Assembly: GCA_020342235.1 (NCBI GenBank)
Contig: CP073215.1
Coordinates: forward strand, 1,178,001-1,242,000
DNA from: Saccharomycopsis phalli
Taxonomy: Eukaryota; Ascomycota; Saccharomycetes; Ascoideales; Saccharomycopsidaceae
Direction: 5' to 3'
DNA: 64,000 nucleotides
Below, one piece after another: positions 55,573-64,000 of the stretch (position 1 is its first letter; each line of letters begins with the position of its first letter). Position numbers and translations under genes: made by a program. The notes below the pieces were generated by a model. The model was not told the DNA's origin, did no database searches, and saw only the letters and a list, made by a program, of their open reading frames with translations.

Positions 55573-58500
55573 ATGTGGCCATTTTTAAACAAAAACGAAG
55601 ATGGCGAGGGATTCGAGCTCTGTGCCGATCCAACTACCGAAACGTCCAAGCCAGCTCAGGACCCAGACCCGACGTTTTCATCGGGAATCAACGACCTAGA
55701 CGAGCCGAATCTGGCCGTGGCAAACGGCCCAGCGGCCCAGAAACCAAGCCCCAGCACCACTCGCAAAGACGATCCAGGCGCAACCGAAAACCCCACACAA
55801 GTAGACAAGGAAAACTTGCTGCCAATAACCGTGAGCCCAAACTCGCCTGCAAACGGGCTTGACGACAGCGATAATGAAAACGTCGATGACGACGAGTACT
55901 TTTATCTGATGCTAGACTCCGACGCCGCAGTAAGCAACTTGGTCTCCTCGTCCGCGAAAATAAGGAACCGCACCATTGCGTTCTTTACTAACCCGGACCA
56001 CATCACCAGGTTGCTAGACCTTGTCATCGACTCCTATGAGGTGTTTGCCAGGAATCACGACGACAAGAGCCGCGTCAAAGAGTACGTGTACGACGAGTAT
56101 GACGAATTGGACTGCTACTACCAGCATACAATGCAACAAAAGGTCGCAGCCTTTGACCAAGTCCCGTACGATCCAGCCGACTACGACCTCGAGAACATCT
56201 CAAAAGTCGTGCTGCACTTGCGCCCACCCCAGACCCGCGATCCAACCAAGGAAATCGCACAAAGACTCGGCCTTGTAAGCGTGGAAGACGACTCCAGAGC
56301 CGACGAGTTGATCATCCGAAGAAGCAACGTGATTGCCGAGGTGTATTCCTCCGATATCCCCGGAATAATGGAGGCGTTCATGTCTAGACCCGAGCACTTG
56401 CACAAGTTGTGGAGCATCCTTTACTTGCCTTCCTTGTTCAAAACCACCCATGTGGTGCAATTCTTTGTCAGGATTAACGAGACACTTCTTGTCAAGCGGA
56501 CCGACGAGCTATTGAACTACATCCGAGCAAATGTTCACCTAGTGGACTTGTTTGTGAAACGCAACATCGACGTATCGCTATTGAACGAGTTTCTTATTAA
56601 ACTCATCATTACCGACAAAACTTTCAAGCCATCAGGCGTAATAGAAATGTTGGTTGACCAGAACTTCATCAATTGCCTCATTAATCTCATAGACAAAAAG
56701 TATCCGTTCTACGTCAGCGAGTTTTCTGGCGACTTAATCAAGAATCTAATCAGCTTGTCCACAATATCTTCCAATACAGAGGGCGACGACTCGTTGATCA
56801 TTGGTCCAAACAATCTAACCCGTCAGTTGGTCAGCTTCAAGAGCATATGGAAAATCGCAAACAAAATAAAGCAGGGGGGAAAGACGTTATTTATATTTGT
56901 CGATCTCTTGATTGAACTCATCCGCAAAAATAATGCAGACTATGAGGATTTCGATCTACTCGTGTTCAAAAAATACCAGCATTTCTTGGACCAATTGGTC
57001 AATAGCAGCCAGTTGTCGGACGAACCAGACCGTCAAGAGTTTTTGGCTTTAATCAACAAATATCCTCCAAATGACCATGACCCGATTTTCCTAAACAACA
57101 TTTTGAAAATCTTCTCGTACAACTTGGACTGGGTATACTTGACTTTGACTCAAAACATAGGAGAAGTACATGACTCGTTTGATTTAAACAATCTTGATTA
57201 CTACTGTTTTGAAGAGGATCCTCAGGCGAGTCTTGAAAGTATGCCCAAGGAGGCTCAAAAGTACGTCAAGGGCAAAGTATTTGTCCAGCAAACGTTTGGG
57301 TATGTTGAAAAGTTGGGGTTTGATAAATTGAAGTTGGTCGAATTGGTGGCCGAGTTGTTGCACTGTTCTAATATCATGTTGTACAACAATCGCAATACAG
57401 AAGCATTAATCAGCTACAGAAATCAGCTCTTGAACAGAAGGACCGATTTTTTGCAGCAGGCAATGAATGATGATTTGTCAATCAATTTGAGTGAGAGCAG
57501 CTTACCAAAATTGCTTGACCGTGCTGTGCTTCAGGACAGCCTGCTGCATAATGAGAGTTACATGGAGGAAAATGATCAAGTAGATGATGACGACGACGAT
57601 GAATCGTTTGAAAGATTCCAATATGAAAATGGCAGCGAGAGTGATTTCGAAATACCAAGCGTGGCCACTGAGCCAAAAGAGGAGAAGCGGGACAAGAAGG
57701 GGCATCCTGCTGGGAAGTTGGCTTTAAAAATCGACACAAAAATTGCTGCAAAAGGTATCCCATTGAAGGAGGCCGAGCCACAGCCTATAGTAGAGGAAGC
57801 CAATGATTCTGACAACATTAGTTTAAGTTCAAAGGGACCATTGGTGTGCGAGGAAAATGAGACTAGGTTTACTGACCATCCGTCGTTGGGAGATTTATTT
57901 AAAATCAAATTGAACGAGGCCCGGCTTTTGGAGTTGATCATCAAACAACTATTTTTGAAGTACCCTTGGAATAATTTTTGGCATAATGTGGTGTTTGATT
58001 TAATCCAGCAGCTACTAAACGGCAAGTTGGGCACGAATTACAATGCTTTCTTGGTGGCTAGTCTTTTTCTGCAGTCAAAGATTATTGAAATAATACTAGT
58101 TGCATATGAGAAGAGCAAGTTGTTTGGCGACAAGTTTGGGTTTGAGTTTGGCTACATGGGCCATTTGTCTTTGATCAGCGAAGAAATCAACAAGTTCACC
58201 TCGGATAACAACCTAATGGCTATAGACCCAGAGATTATGAAAATGACGTGCGAGACAAAATGGCTAAACTTTGTCAACGGGCCGTTTGCAGCTACACGGC
58301 AAAACTGCAACTTGGTTTTGGGAGGCGAGCGGCCAATCGAGGGCAATCCAAATACGATTATCTTGGCCAACAGTTCTAAAGAAATCGAGGAGCAAGATCC
58401 TTTGAAGAGCAATCCGGATAGGTTGAACGAGCTAAACGAGGGGCACGACTCGGATGAGGAGACGTTTCCGGTGCTACTAGAAGTGAGCAATGGAGATGTG

Positions 58501-58686
58501 CATGAAGAAGAAGGAGAAGAAGGAGAAGGAGAAGAAGGAGAAGAAGGAGAAGGAGAAGGAGAAGAAGGAGAAGGAGAAGAAGGAGAAGGAGAAGAAGGAG
58601 AAGGAGAAGAAGGAGAAGGAGAAGGAGAAGAAAGCAAGGGTGATGGCGAGGATGGGTTCAATATAGAGGTATATTCTGAACATTGA
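55573..58686 (+). CDS. SIT4 phosphatase-associated protein (SAPS family)
   Basis: Regulatory subunit of the Sit4 (PP6-type) phosphatase, equivalent to yeast Sap155/Sap185/Sap190/Sap4. 1037 residues. It begins MWPFLNKNED like other SAPS proteins, has an acidic N-terminal linker, and the SAPS core runs from about 140 to 620: FFTNPDHITRLLDLVID, GLVSVEDDS, EAFMSRPEHLHKLWSILYLPS, VVQFFVRINETLLVKRTDELL, then FGYVEKLGFDKLKLVELVAELLHCSN. The core resumes at about 770-900 (RLLELIIKQLFLKYPWNNFWHNVVFDLIQQLLNG). The C terminus ends in about 40 residues of GEEGEGEE repeats from a purine minisatellite (58505-58630). Which of the four S. cerevisiae paralogues it represents cannot be told. Confidence 0.9.
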   Translation: MWPFLNKNEDGEGFELCADPTTETSKPAQDPDPTFSSGINDLDEPNLAVANGPAAQKPSPSTTRKDDPGATENPTQVDKENLLPITVSPNSPANGLDDSDNENVDDDEYFYLMLDSDAAVSNLVSSSAKIRNRTIAFFTNPDHITRLLDLVIDSYEVFARNHDDKSRVKEYVYDEYDELDCYYQHTMQQKVAAFDQVPYDPADYDLENISKVVLHLRPPQTRDPTKEIAQRLGLVSVEDDSRADELIIRRSNVIAEVYSSDIPGIMEAFMSRPEHLHKLWSILYLPSLFKTTHVVQFFVRINETLLVKRTDELLNYIRANVHLVDLFVKRNIDVSLLNEFLIKLIITDKTFKPSGVIEMLVDQNFINCLINLIDKKYPFYVSEFSGDLIKNLISLSTISSNTEGDDSLIIGPNNLTRQLVSFKSIWKIANKIKQGGKTLFIFVDLLIELIRKNNADYEDFDLLVFKKYQHFLDQLVNSSQLSDEPDRQEFLALINKYPPNDHDPIFLNNILKIFSYNLDWVYLTLTQNIGEVHDSFDLNNLDYYCFEEDPQASLESMPKEAQKYVKGKVFVQQTFGYVEKLGFDKLKLVELVAELLHCSNIMLYNNRNTEALISYRNQLLNRRTDFLQQAMNDDLSINLSESSLPKLLDRAVLQDSLLHNESYMEENDQVDDDDDDESFERFQYENGSESDFEIPSVATEPKEEKRDKKGHPAGKLALKIDTKIAAKGIPLKEAEPQPIVEEANDSDNISLSSKGPLVCEENETRFTDHPSLGDLFKIKLNEARLLELIIKQLFLKYPWNNFWHNVVFDLIQQLLNGKLGTNYNAFLVASLFLQSKIIEIILVAYEKSKLFGDKFGFEFGYMGHLSLISEEINKFTSDNNLMAIDPEIMKMTCETKWLNFVNGPFAATRQNCNLVLGGERPIEGNPNTIILANSSKEIEEQDPLKSNPDRLNELNEGHDSDEETFPVLLEVSNGDVHEEEGEEGEGEEGEEGEGEGEEGEGEEGEGEEGEGEEGEGEGEESKGDGEDGFNIEVYSEH
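58505..58630 (+). repeat. Purine-rich coding minisatellite in the SAPS gene
   Basis: GAAGAAGGAGAAGGA units of 6, 9 and 15 bp, all purine on the coding strand, encoding Glu/Gly repeats. Pure GA tracts of this length could form triplex DNA. Confidence 0.9.
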
Positions 58687-58880
58687 ATAAAGGCAAGGCT
58701 AATTGATGTAGGTACAATTTTTCATCCGTTGAGGAAACTTATATTTTTGAGAGATAAAAAAAAATAAAATAGAAAAAAGGGATTAAATATAAATTCTCTG
58801 TTTATATACATGCAGTTGAAGCACCAAAAGGATCCAAATAAATATCATCATAACATAATTTTTTTTTTAAATTTTTTGAC

Positions 58881-60224
58881 TTAGTATCTGTAGTAGTCGG
58901 TCTTGTAAGGACCCTCAACTGGGATACTCAAGTAGTCACTTTGGACCTTGGTCAAGGTGGTCAACTTGGCGCCCAAGTGGTCCAAGTGCAACTTGGCGAC
59001 GGTCTCGTCCAAGATCTTAGGCAAGGTGTGGACGTCGACGTTGAAAGGTCCGGTCTTCTCGAACTCGACAAACTCCTTTCTGAAGGCGTCGTTCTTGGCG
59101 TTGAACAATGCAATTTGCGCCAAGACCTGGTTCGAGAAGGAACACGACATGACAAACGAGGAGTGGCCGGTGGCACAGCCCAAGTTGACCAATCTTCCGG
59201 CAGCCAACAAGATGACGTGCTTGCCGCTGCTCAACAAGTAACGGTCGACTTGTGGCTTGATGTTGACGTGCTCCTTGGCGTTCTTGACGATCCAGTCGAC
59301 GTCGATTTCAATGTCAAAGTGGCCAATGTTGCACACAATCGCGTCCTCTGGCATCTTCAAGAAGTGCTCGCCGGTGATGATGTCTCTGCAACCAGTGGTG
59401 GTGACAAAGATCTGGCCAATCGACGCAACCTCCTCCAATGGGGCAACCTGGTACCCAGAAACAGCAGCCTGCAAGGCATTAATTGGGTCAATCTCGGTCA
59501 CAATGACACGAGCACCCATCGATCTGAGGGCCATGGCACAACCCTTGCCGACGTCACCGAAACCAGCAACGACCGCGGTCTTACCGGCGATCATGACGTC
59601 GGTGGCCCGCTTGATTCCGTCGATCAAGGACTCTCTGCAACCGTACAAGTTGTCGAACTTGGACTTGGTGACCGAGTCGTTGACGTTGATCGCTGGCACC
59701 TTCAAGGCGTTTTCCTTGACCATCTTGTACAAGTGGTGGACCCCGGTGGTGGTCTCCTCAGAGAGACCGAAACAGTCCTCCAACATCTCTGGGTACTTCT
59801 TGTGGACCAACGAGGTCAAGTCTCCACCGTCGTCCAAGATCAAGTTCAACTTCTTGCCGTCCTTGAACGCAAACAACTGCTGCTCAATACACCACGTGTA
59901 CTCCTCCTCGGTCTCACCCTTCCAGGCGAAAACTGGAACGCCAGCAGCAGCAATCGCAGCAGCAGCATGGTCCTGGGTACTGTAAATGTTACAGGAAGAC
60001 CAGGTGACCTCGGCACCCAAGGCAACCAAAGTCTCAATCAAGACTGCGGTCTGGATCGTCATGTGCAAACAACCAGCGATTCTAGCACCCTTCAAAGGCT
60101 GGGCCTTGTTGTACTTCTTTCTGATGGCCATCAAACCAGGCATCTCATTCTCAGAGAGTTCAATGTCTTTTCTGCCAAAGGCAGCTAAGGAAATATCGGC
60201 GACTTTGAAGTTTTGGGCGGACAT
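58881..60224 (-). CDS. SAH1: S-adenosylhomocysteine hydrolase
   Basis: Cytosolic enzyme that splits S-adenosylhomocysteine to adenosine and homocysteine, keeping the methyl cycle running. 447 residues (449 in S. cerevisiae). Starts [23 protein letters not shown] at 60224. Family motifs: [15 protein letters not shown] (about 54-68), [14 protein letters not shown], the NAD-binding [12 protein letters not shown] in the middle, [14 protein letters not shown], and the C-terminal KTDYYRY that reaches into the neighbouring subunit's active site. A CACGTGA box lies 70 bp upstream. Confidence 0.98.
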   Translation of the reverse strand: MSAQNFKVADISLAAFGRKDIELSENEMPGLMAIRKKYNKAQPLKGARIAGCLHMTIQTAVLIETLVALGAEVTWSSCNIYSTQDHAAAAIAAAGVPVFAWKGETEEEYTWCIEQQLFAFKDGKKLNLILDDGGDLTSLVHKKYPEMLEDCFGLSEETTTGVHHLYKMVKENALKVPAINVNDSVTKSKFDNLYGCRESLIDGIKRATDVMIAGKTAVVAGFGDVGKGCAMALRSMGARVIVTEIDPINALQAAVSGYQVAPLEEVASIGQIFVTTTGCRDIITGEHFLKMPEDAIVCNIGHFDIEIDVDWIVKNAKEHVNIKPQVDRYLLSSGKHVILLAAGRLVNLGCATGHSSFVMSCSFSNQVLAQIALFNAKNDAFRKEFVEFEKTGPFNVDVHTLPKILDETVAKLHLDHLGAKLTTLTKVQSDYLSIPVEGPYKTDYYRY

Positions 60225-60293
60225 GTTTTCTTGTGAGTGTTCAAAAAAAGGTAAACTTTTAGTGCTCTCGAATTTTTTTTTTAAATGGAAGCC

Positions 60294-60300
60294 CACGTGA
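60294..60300. promoter_or_regulatory. CACGTGA site, SAH1 promoter
   Basis: CCCACGTGA, 70 bp upstream of the SAH1 ATG. Cbf1 with Met4 controls sulphur-amino-acid genes in S. cerevisiae, so a site at this gene fits that role. Confidence 0.55.
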
Positions 60301-60379
60301 AAGAAATTTTGTTCAACAAATCTTACATGAAAGGGTAACTAGAAATAATATACAGTTTACATTACATATGACACTACTA

Positions 60380-60943
60380 CTAATAGTAGTAGTAGTACTC
60401 CTCGTAATCGGGGGCATTTTTCTTGGGCCACTCAATGTTTTGCATTATTAAATAGAGCACCACAACCATTAATATCACCCCTCCCACCCTCGGACGCAAC
60501 AATACCTGCTTGCCATATATCACCAACGATTTAAGTGTCTTTATAAGCATATCCTGCAAAAGCAGTAGCTGATCTATTAGATTCGCGTGAGACTCCGTTT
60601 GTTGGGTACTCCTCACGTACTGTTCCTTGTGCTCTTGCTTAACCCGTTTCAGCAAGTATGCTTCTCGGTACCTCAAGTGGCTTTCCGGCCTAGCAGCAGG
60701 ACGCGAAATTTTCGGCAGCAAAAGCGGCAACGGCTCCCCCAATAACCTCTTTGTGTCCCCGTTTATTATGGGCACAACCGGCTGTGGCTTCTTCACTGGC
60801 TCCACCGGTACTGGTGGACTGTCTTCCATCTTGGTTTTCTGCTTGTGCCGTTGCATGATCTTATTGAGCGACTCTCTTACATTTTTCCTCCGCTGTAAGT
60901 CGTTGTTTAATACCTGACTATAGTACTCTCCGTGAGAACTCAT
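60380..60943 (-). CDS. Tail-anchored protein with Tyr-rich C terminus (unrecognised)
   Basis: 187 residues from the ATG at 60943 (MSSHGEYYSQVL); an in-frame ATG at 61030 would add 29 residues but would leave only 13 bp to TIM22 and swallow its CACGTG box, so the shorter form is preferred. A charged N-terminal helix (NDLQRRKNVRESLNKIMQRHKQ) and a Pro-rich linker precede a second basic helix region (HLRYREAYLLKRVKQEHKEQY). A single hydrophobic segment close to the end (about 153-172, VGGVILMVVVLYLIMQNIEW) is followed by only 14 residues ending DYEEYYYYY. The layout fits a tail-anchored membrane protein; family unknown. Confidence 0.62.
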   Translation of the reverse strand: MSSHGEYYSQVLNNDLQRRKNVRESLNKIMQRHKQKTKMEDSPPVPVEPVKKPQPVVPIINGDTKRLLGEPLPLLLPKISRPAARPESHLRYREAYLLKRVKQEHKEQYVRSTQQTESHANLIDQLLLLQDMLIKTLKSLVIYGKQVLLRPRVGGVILMVVVLYLIMQNIEWPKKNAPDYEEYYYYY

Positions 60944-60996
60944 CCATGTTCTTTCTGTATACTCAGCTTGTGGTTTCGCGATACCTTCTGGTCCAA

Positions 60997-61004
60997 TCAC
61001 GTGA
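60997..61004. promoter_or_regulatory. CACGTGA palindrome, TIM22 promoter
   Basis: TCACGTGA, 40 bp upstream of the TIM22 ATG and 54 bp upstream of the preferred start of the divergent tail-anchored protein gene. Confidence 0.55.
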
Positions 61005-61043
61005 CAAGAAGATTTTAGTGGTTTTTGCATCAGTGCATCGCCA

Positions 61044-61583
61044 ATGAACGGTCTAGGGTTGTATGGCAGTTTGCCTTCTAAAAAGACGTTGGCAGAAATG
61101 ACTCCTGATGAGCAAGGGGAGTATGCTGCTAACCAGATGATGAATTTCATGAAATCCTGTCCCGGAAAGACCATCATGAGCGGAGTTACAGGTTACTTTC
61201 TCGGTGGGTTCTTTGGATTATTCATGGCCAGTATGTCCTACGATGTCCCTGGATCAACGACAAAGTTTAATGATTTGCCCTTTAAGAAGCAGATGAAGTT
61301 TATGTTTGCTGACATGGGCAAAAGAATGAGCTCCAGTGCTCGAAACTTTGGGTTCATTGGTGCAATCTACTCGGGTACCGAGTGTGTGGTGGAGAGCTTA
61401 AGAGCCAAAAACGATATATGGAACGGTGTTGGCGCTGGATGTCTAACAGGTGGCGGTTTGGCCATTAAAGCTGGCCCTACTGCTACTGTGATTGGCTGTG
61501 CTGGTTTCGCTGCTTTCAGTACAGCAATTGACTTGTACATGAGACAGGACGAAAAGGCGCCGCCGAAAAATGACTACGACTAG
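61044..61583 (+). CDS. TIM22: Mitochondrial inner-membrane translocase subunit Tim22
   Basis: Pore-forming core of the carrier translocase, which inserts multispanning proteins into the inner membrane. 179 residues. The Tim17/22/23 domain starts at about 40: SCPGKTIMSGVTGYFLGGFFGLFMASM (first membrane segment), then RNFGFIGAIYSGTECVVESLRAKNDIWNGVGAGCLTGG (signature with the conserved cysteines) and a last Gly-rich helix. The N terminus (MNGLGLYGSLPSKKTL) is short as in other Tim22 proteins. First in-frame ATG. Confidence 0.96.
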   Translation: MNGLGLYGSLPSKKTLAEMTPDEQGEYAANQMMNFMKSCPGKTIMSGVTGYFLGGFFGLFMASMSYDVPGSTTKFNDLPFKKQMKFMFADMGKRMSSSARNFGFIGAIYSGTECVVESLRAKNDIWNGVGAGCLTGGGLAIKAGPTATVIGCAGFAAFSTAIDLYMRQDEKAPPKNDYD

Positions 61584-61913
61584 TAATTAATGAGAATATA
61601 TTATATACTGTATATAGGCGACAGCCTGCAAGCCATATGGCCTTAATAAATTAGGTTGAAGCATAGACTGAAGTAGTCCGAGAAGTGAAAATCAAGATTA
61701 GCGAAACGCATAAAGGCTAAATGCAACAAAAAATCAAGAGCAAAGTAGAAAACCAAGACAAAGTAGAAAACCAAGACAAAGTAGAAAACCAAGACAAAGT
61801 AGAAAACCAAGACAAAATAGAAAACCAAGACAAATGTATGAATTGAAAACTAGGCAAATGTATGAATCGGAAAATTAGACTGAAATAGCCCGGCACACCT
61901 TAATGTTTCCAAG
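61584..61913. other. Convergent intergenic region TIM22/TOS1 with 18-bp array
   Basis: 330 bp; an 18-bp array fills the middle (61730-61833) and two diverged copies of AAATGTATGAATYGAAAA follow. The reverse-strand open frame over it is an artefact. Confidence 0.65.
61730..61833. repeat. 18-bp minisatellite
   Basis: About five copies of CAAAGTAGAAAACCAAGA (at 61741, 61759 and so on) with edge variants AAAATCAAGAG and AAAATAGAAAACC. Confidence 0.92.
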
Positions 61914-63014
61914 TTACCATGTGTTGGATTGGTACCCAGTAGCAGAGACCCACTGCTGAACAGTGGACTCAGAAAGGGACTCATCGAAATTAAAGTTGTC
62001 AAGAGTCTTGAGGTATATGTCCGAACCATAGAAGATGGCAGCAAAAGTGGTGTAGTTGTTTACTGGTCTGTCAAAGTAGTAGCCAGATCCAGTGTTTGGG
62101 TTTGCATGGATTTGGTTAACCAACTTGTAGTCTGGAGTTCCTGGTACCGCTTCAAACAAGTCAAACTCTCCACAACCGAACTTCCAGCATGAGCAGGCAC
62201 CGTATTGCTGGGTTCTTGGAATTTGGCCGTTGAGCAACCAGATGGCTGGCAAGTTGCCGTTGTTTCCAGAGTTGCTCTGGTTTGGCATGGTGATGTTGAA
62301 GATAATTACCTTGAAATCGCCGTCCCATCCCCTGTTACCAACTCCATCTTCTCTCCAATAGCCACAAGACTCTTCGGTACATGTCTCGTTGGAGAAGAGC
62401 ACAATTTCCTGATCAGATTCAAAGGTGGTGTCGGCCAAAACCACTGGCTCAGACGAGGATCCAGTCCCAGTCGAGTCGCAGTATCCAAGAGCACTACCAA
62501 AGTGCATGTTGAACTTACCATTGTGGTTTGCAAAAACAACATTGTCAGCAGTAGCTTGCTCAGCGTCGTAGAAAGAGATTCTGCTCCATTCACCTGGAGC
62601 AGTAGAAGCAGAAGCAGAAGCAGAAACGGTTTGCGTCGCATCTCTTTTTTCAACGACAGTGACTTGCCGATTATCAACAGCCCTTTTGTGCGAGTGATGG
62701 TTCCGTCCAGACGAAGCATTCAAGTCTCTTTTTTGGTTGGCAGTGGCATTTACAGCATACACTGCAAACTGCTTCAAGTTAAACGGCCCTCTAATATGCA
62801 CCGACAAGTCTTCATCAAAGGGAGCAATGGACCCAGAAGCCTTTGAGACCGGTTCAATGGAACATTGGCCAGAATTCAAGTCCATGTAGGTCACTTTTTC
62901 ATAGCTGTTAAACTTGTCCAACTGAGAATACTTTAAAAAGTCTGTACTGCCAGCAGTGTAGTCAGCCAGAACTGTGACAGCTGACAAGGCGAAAAGGGAA
63001 AGAAGAAAATGCAT
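61914..63014 (-). CDS. TOS1: Tos1-type cell-wall protein (putative glucan-active)
   Basis: Secreted cell-wall protein of the fungal Tos1 family. 366 residues. Signal peptide MHFLLSLFALSAVTVLA; N-terminal domain (about 20-90) with the YEKVTYMDLNSGQCSI segment; a linker with dibasic KR sites (NQKR, HSHKR, VEKR) suited to Kex2 cleavage and a short SASASAS run. The C-terminal domain (about 140-366) contains WSRISFYDAEQ, a Cys-rich part (NETCTEESCGYW) and CGEFDLFEAV, whose ExDxxE pattern is like the active-site strand of GH16-type glucanases. Start at 63014. A TATATA element lies about 45 bp upstream. Confidence 0.92.
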   Translation of the reverse strand: MHFLLSLFALSAVTVLADYTAGSTDFLKYSQLDKFNSYEKVTYMDLNSGQCSIEPVSKASGSIAPFDEDLSVHIRGPFNLKQFAVYAVNATANQKRDLNASSGRNHHSHKRAVDNRQVTVVEKRDATQTVSASASASTAPGEWSRISFYDAEQATADNVVFANHNGKFNMHFGSALGYCDSTGTGSSSEPVVLADTTFESDQEIVLFSNETCTEESCGYWREDGVGNRGWDGDFKVIIFNITMPNQSNSGNNGNLPAIWLLNGQIPRTQQYGACSCWKFGCGEFDLFEAVPGTPDYKLVNQIHANPNTGSGYYFDRPVNNYTTFAAIFYGSDIYLKTLDNFNFDESLSESTVQQWVSATGYQSNTW

Positions 63015-63290
63015 AAATGTGTGAATTTTGGAAAAGACAGGCGAAAAGTCCGGCTATTATATACTGCAAACTTGTCTTAATTTCATATTCACATTTTCCA
63101 CTTGCGCTATATTAGATGCATGTCAAATACAGACTAGTGCCGTGAAACCGTTAGTGCGGTTTTTCAGACCCGAATAAGGTAAAAATACTGCCCAAATGCA
63201 AGGGAAACGCAACCAACTAGGAAATATTATAGGCCCAAGACTTTATAAACACCCATAAACGGAAACAGTGCATTTTATGGTCATATATTA

Positions 63291-63902
63291 TCATGCAGAT
63301 CGGGTTCTCCATAGGAATCTATACACTATATATGATGTTGGCAAGTAGAGCAACAAGAGTGCCTTGATCAACAACGAGAGGTAGTATTCCTGGTCATTGG
63401 TCTTGTCGACAAACTTGAATGACACGAGAATAAGCAATGTCTCCGTGATCTTTTGCATAGGAAACAACACCAAGAAATTGTATTTTTTCAATCTTCTCAA
63501 CAAGTCATGGTGTAATAGGTAGTAGGCAAAATTCAATGTTTCCGAGAGCGATACCGAGAGCACATAGAAAAAATATGCAGTGTGTCTCGACACCTTTGGA
63601 TACTGGAAGATGACGGCCCATGTCACCAATAGTCCATTTAATGCCTTCAATACCTTGAGATATCGCTTATTTTTTGAAACTCTAACCACGGTAAGCGATA
63701 AAATCACCTGAGATATTAGAGAAAAAGTGTACAAGTACTGGAAAAACTCCGCAATACCTCCTGGTAGGAACCGCCTGCCCACGAGCAAGATCAAGATCTG
63801 GACTCTGAACCAACAGGATATCCATAGAAAAAATGAAATCAAGTTGTTGAGGATGACACACCTCTTTATAAACTCCAGTTGTTTGCCCACCTTTTGTCTC
63901 AT
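63291..63902 (-). CDS. Divergent PTPLA/Phs1-like membrane protein
   Basis: 203 residues with about six hydrophobic segments. The arrangement resembles the 3-hydroxyacyl-CoA dehydratase (PTPLA/Phs1) family of fatty-acid elongation in the ER: an early NLISFFLWIS helix, a middle LLVTWAVIFQYP helix, the SETLNFAYYLLHHDLLRRLKKYNFLVLFP region and an ITETLLI helix. In Phs1 the catalytic pair is a Tyr and a Glu seven residues apart in a YPxG...E motif; here the equivalent positions read F147 and E154 (LFPMQKITE). If homologous, the catalytic Tyr is replaced by Phe and the Gly is lost. Start MRQKVGKQLEF at 63902 is the first ATG. Family call is moderate. Confidence 0.55.
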   Translation of the reverse strand: MRQKVGKQLEFIKRCVILNNLISFFLWISCWFRVQILILLVGRRFLPGGIAEFFQYLYTFSLISQVILSLTVVRVSKNKRYLKVLKALNGLLVTWAVIFQYPKVSRHTAYFFYVLSVSLSETLNFAYYLLHHDLLRRLKKYNFLVLFPMQKITETLLILVSFKFVDKTNDQEYYLSLLIKALLLLYLPTSYIVYRFLWRTRSA

Positions 63903-64000
63903 GGCACCGTGTTGATTAATCGCCACTATTTTTCATTTATCCATGGGCTTGGCTCCTCATCGGTTAAGAACACCGTACTGTAGTTTCAGATTCCACTAGC

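Noticed and set aside
58941-60188. Plus-strand frame of 415 codons opposite SAH1
   Set aside because: Antisense shadow of a highly biased gene; no recognisable protein.

Overview
This is nuclear DNA of a budding yeast (Saccharomycotina). The genes are compact and mostly intronless. The few introns are short and lie at the 5' ends, with GTAAGT/GTATGT-type donors and CTAAC/TACTAAC-type branch sites. A complex I accessory subunit (NDUFB10 type) shows that the species keeps respiratory complex I, so it is not a Saccharomyces or Kluyveromyces relative. Leucine is spelled TTG, CTC, CTT or CTA but hardly ever CTG, even in GC-rich genes such as ISC1. This points to the CUG-Ser (or CUG-Ala) clade, but no tRNA-Ser(CAG) gene lies in the window, so that is an inference. 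Residues at CTG codons should be read with this in mind.

Layout, left to right. 1-12 kb: CWH43 (3' end cut by the window edge), NDUFB10-type complex I subunit, PGK1, SPT10, RIB7, tRNA-Pro(TGG), a NudC/CS-domain protein and MTF1. 12-24 kb: a Lrg1-like LIM-only protein, an Npr1/Hal5-type kinase, then three secreted low-complexity proteins arranged around NUC1, and an unrecognised gene. 24-37 kb: an F-box protein, ISC1, a 2.4 kb gene-free block of minisatellites and retroelement-like fossils, CCL1 divergent from JHD1, ATP1, EFM3 and RSM18. 37.7-53.5 kb is visibly more AT-rich: tRNA-Glu(TTC), a four-exon FBP26-type gene, a secreted protein, DUR3, a tRNA-like hairpin, a She10/Osw7-like serine-repeat protein, IRC6, RPL36 and CMC4. 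53.5-64 kb: MRPL24, a mitochondrial coiled-coil protein, a SIT4-associated SAPS protein, SAH1, a tail-anchored protein, TIM22, TOS1 and a PTPLA/Phs1-like membrane protein.

Two themes run through the window. First, almost every intergenic space holds one or more minisatellites (10-50 bp units). Several appear to be seeded from the last codons and stop of the adjacent gene (JHD1, the gene at 22.6 kb, the She10-like gene), and several continue inside coding sequence as amino-acid repeats. Degraded copies of one dispersed retroelement-like family sit inside such arrays. Second, many genes act in mitochondria (NDUFB10, MTF1, NUC1, ATP1, RSM18, CMC4, MRPL24, TIM22, probably the coiled-coil protein). 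Five of them, plus SAH1, carry a CACGTG (Cbf1/E-box) element just upstream, which suggests a shared regulator. I see no plasmid, viral or bacterial-type defence system. The most unusual sequences are the stop-derived minisatellites, the string of SUMO-acceptor-like motifs in cyclin H, and the island of secreted repeat proteins.
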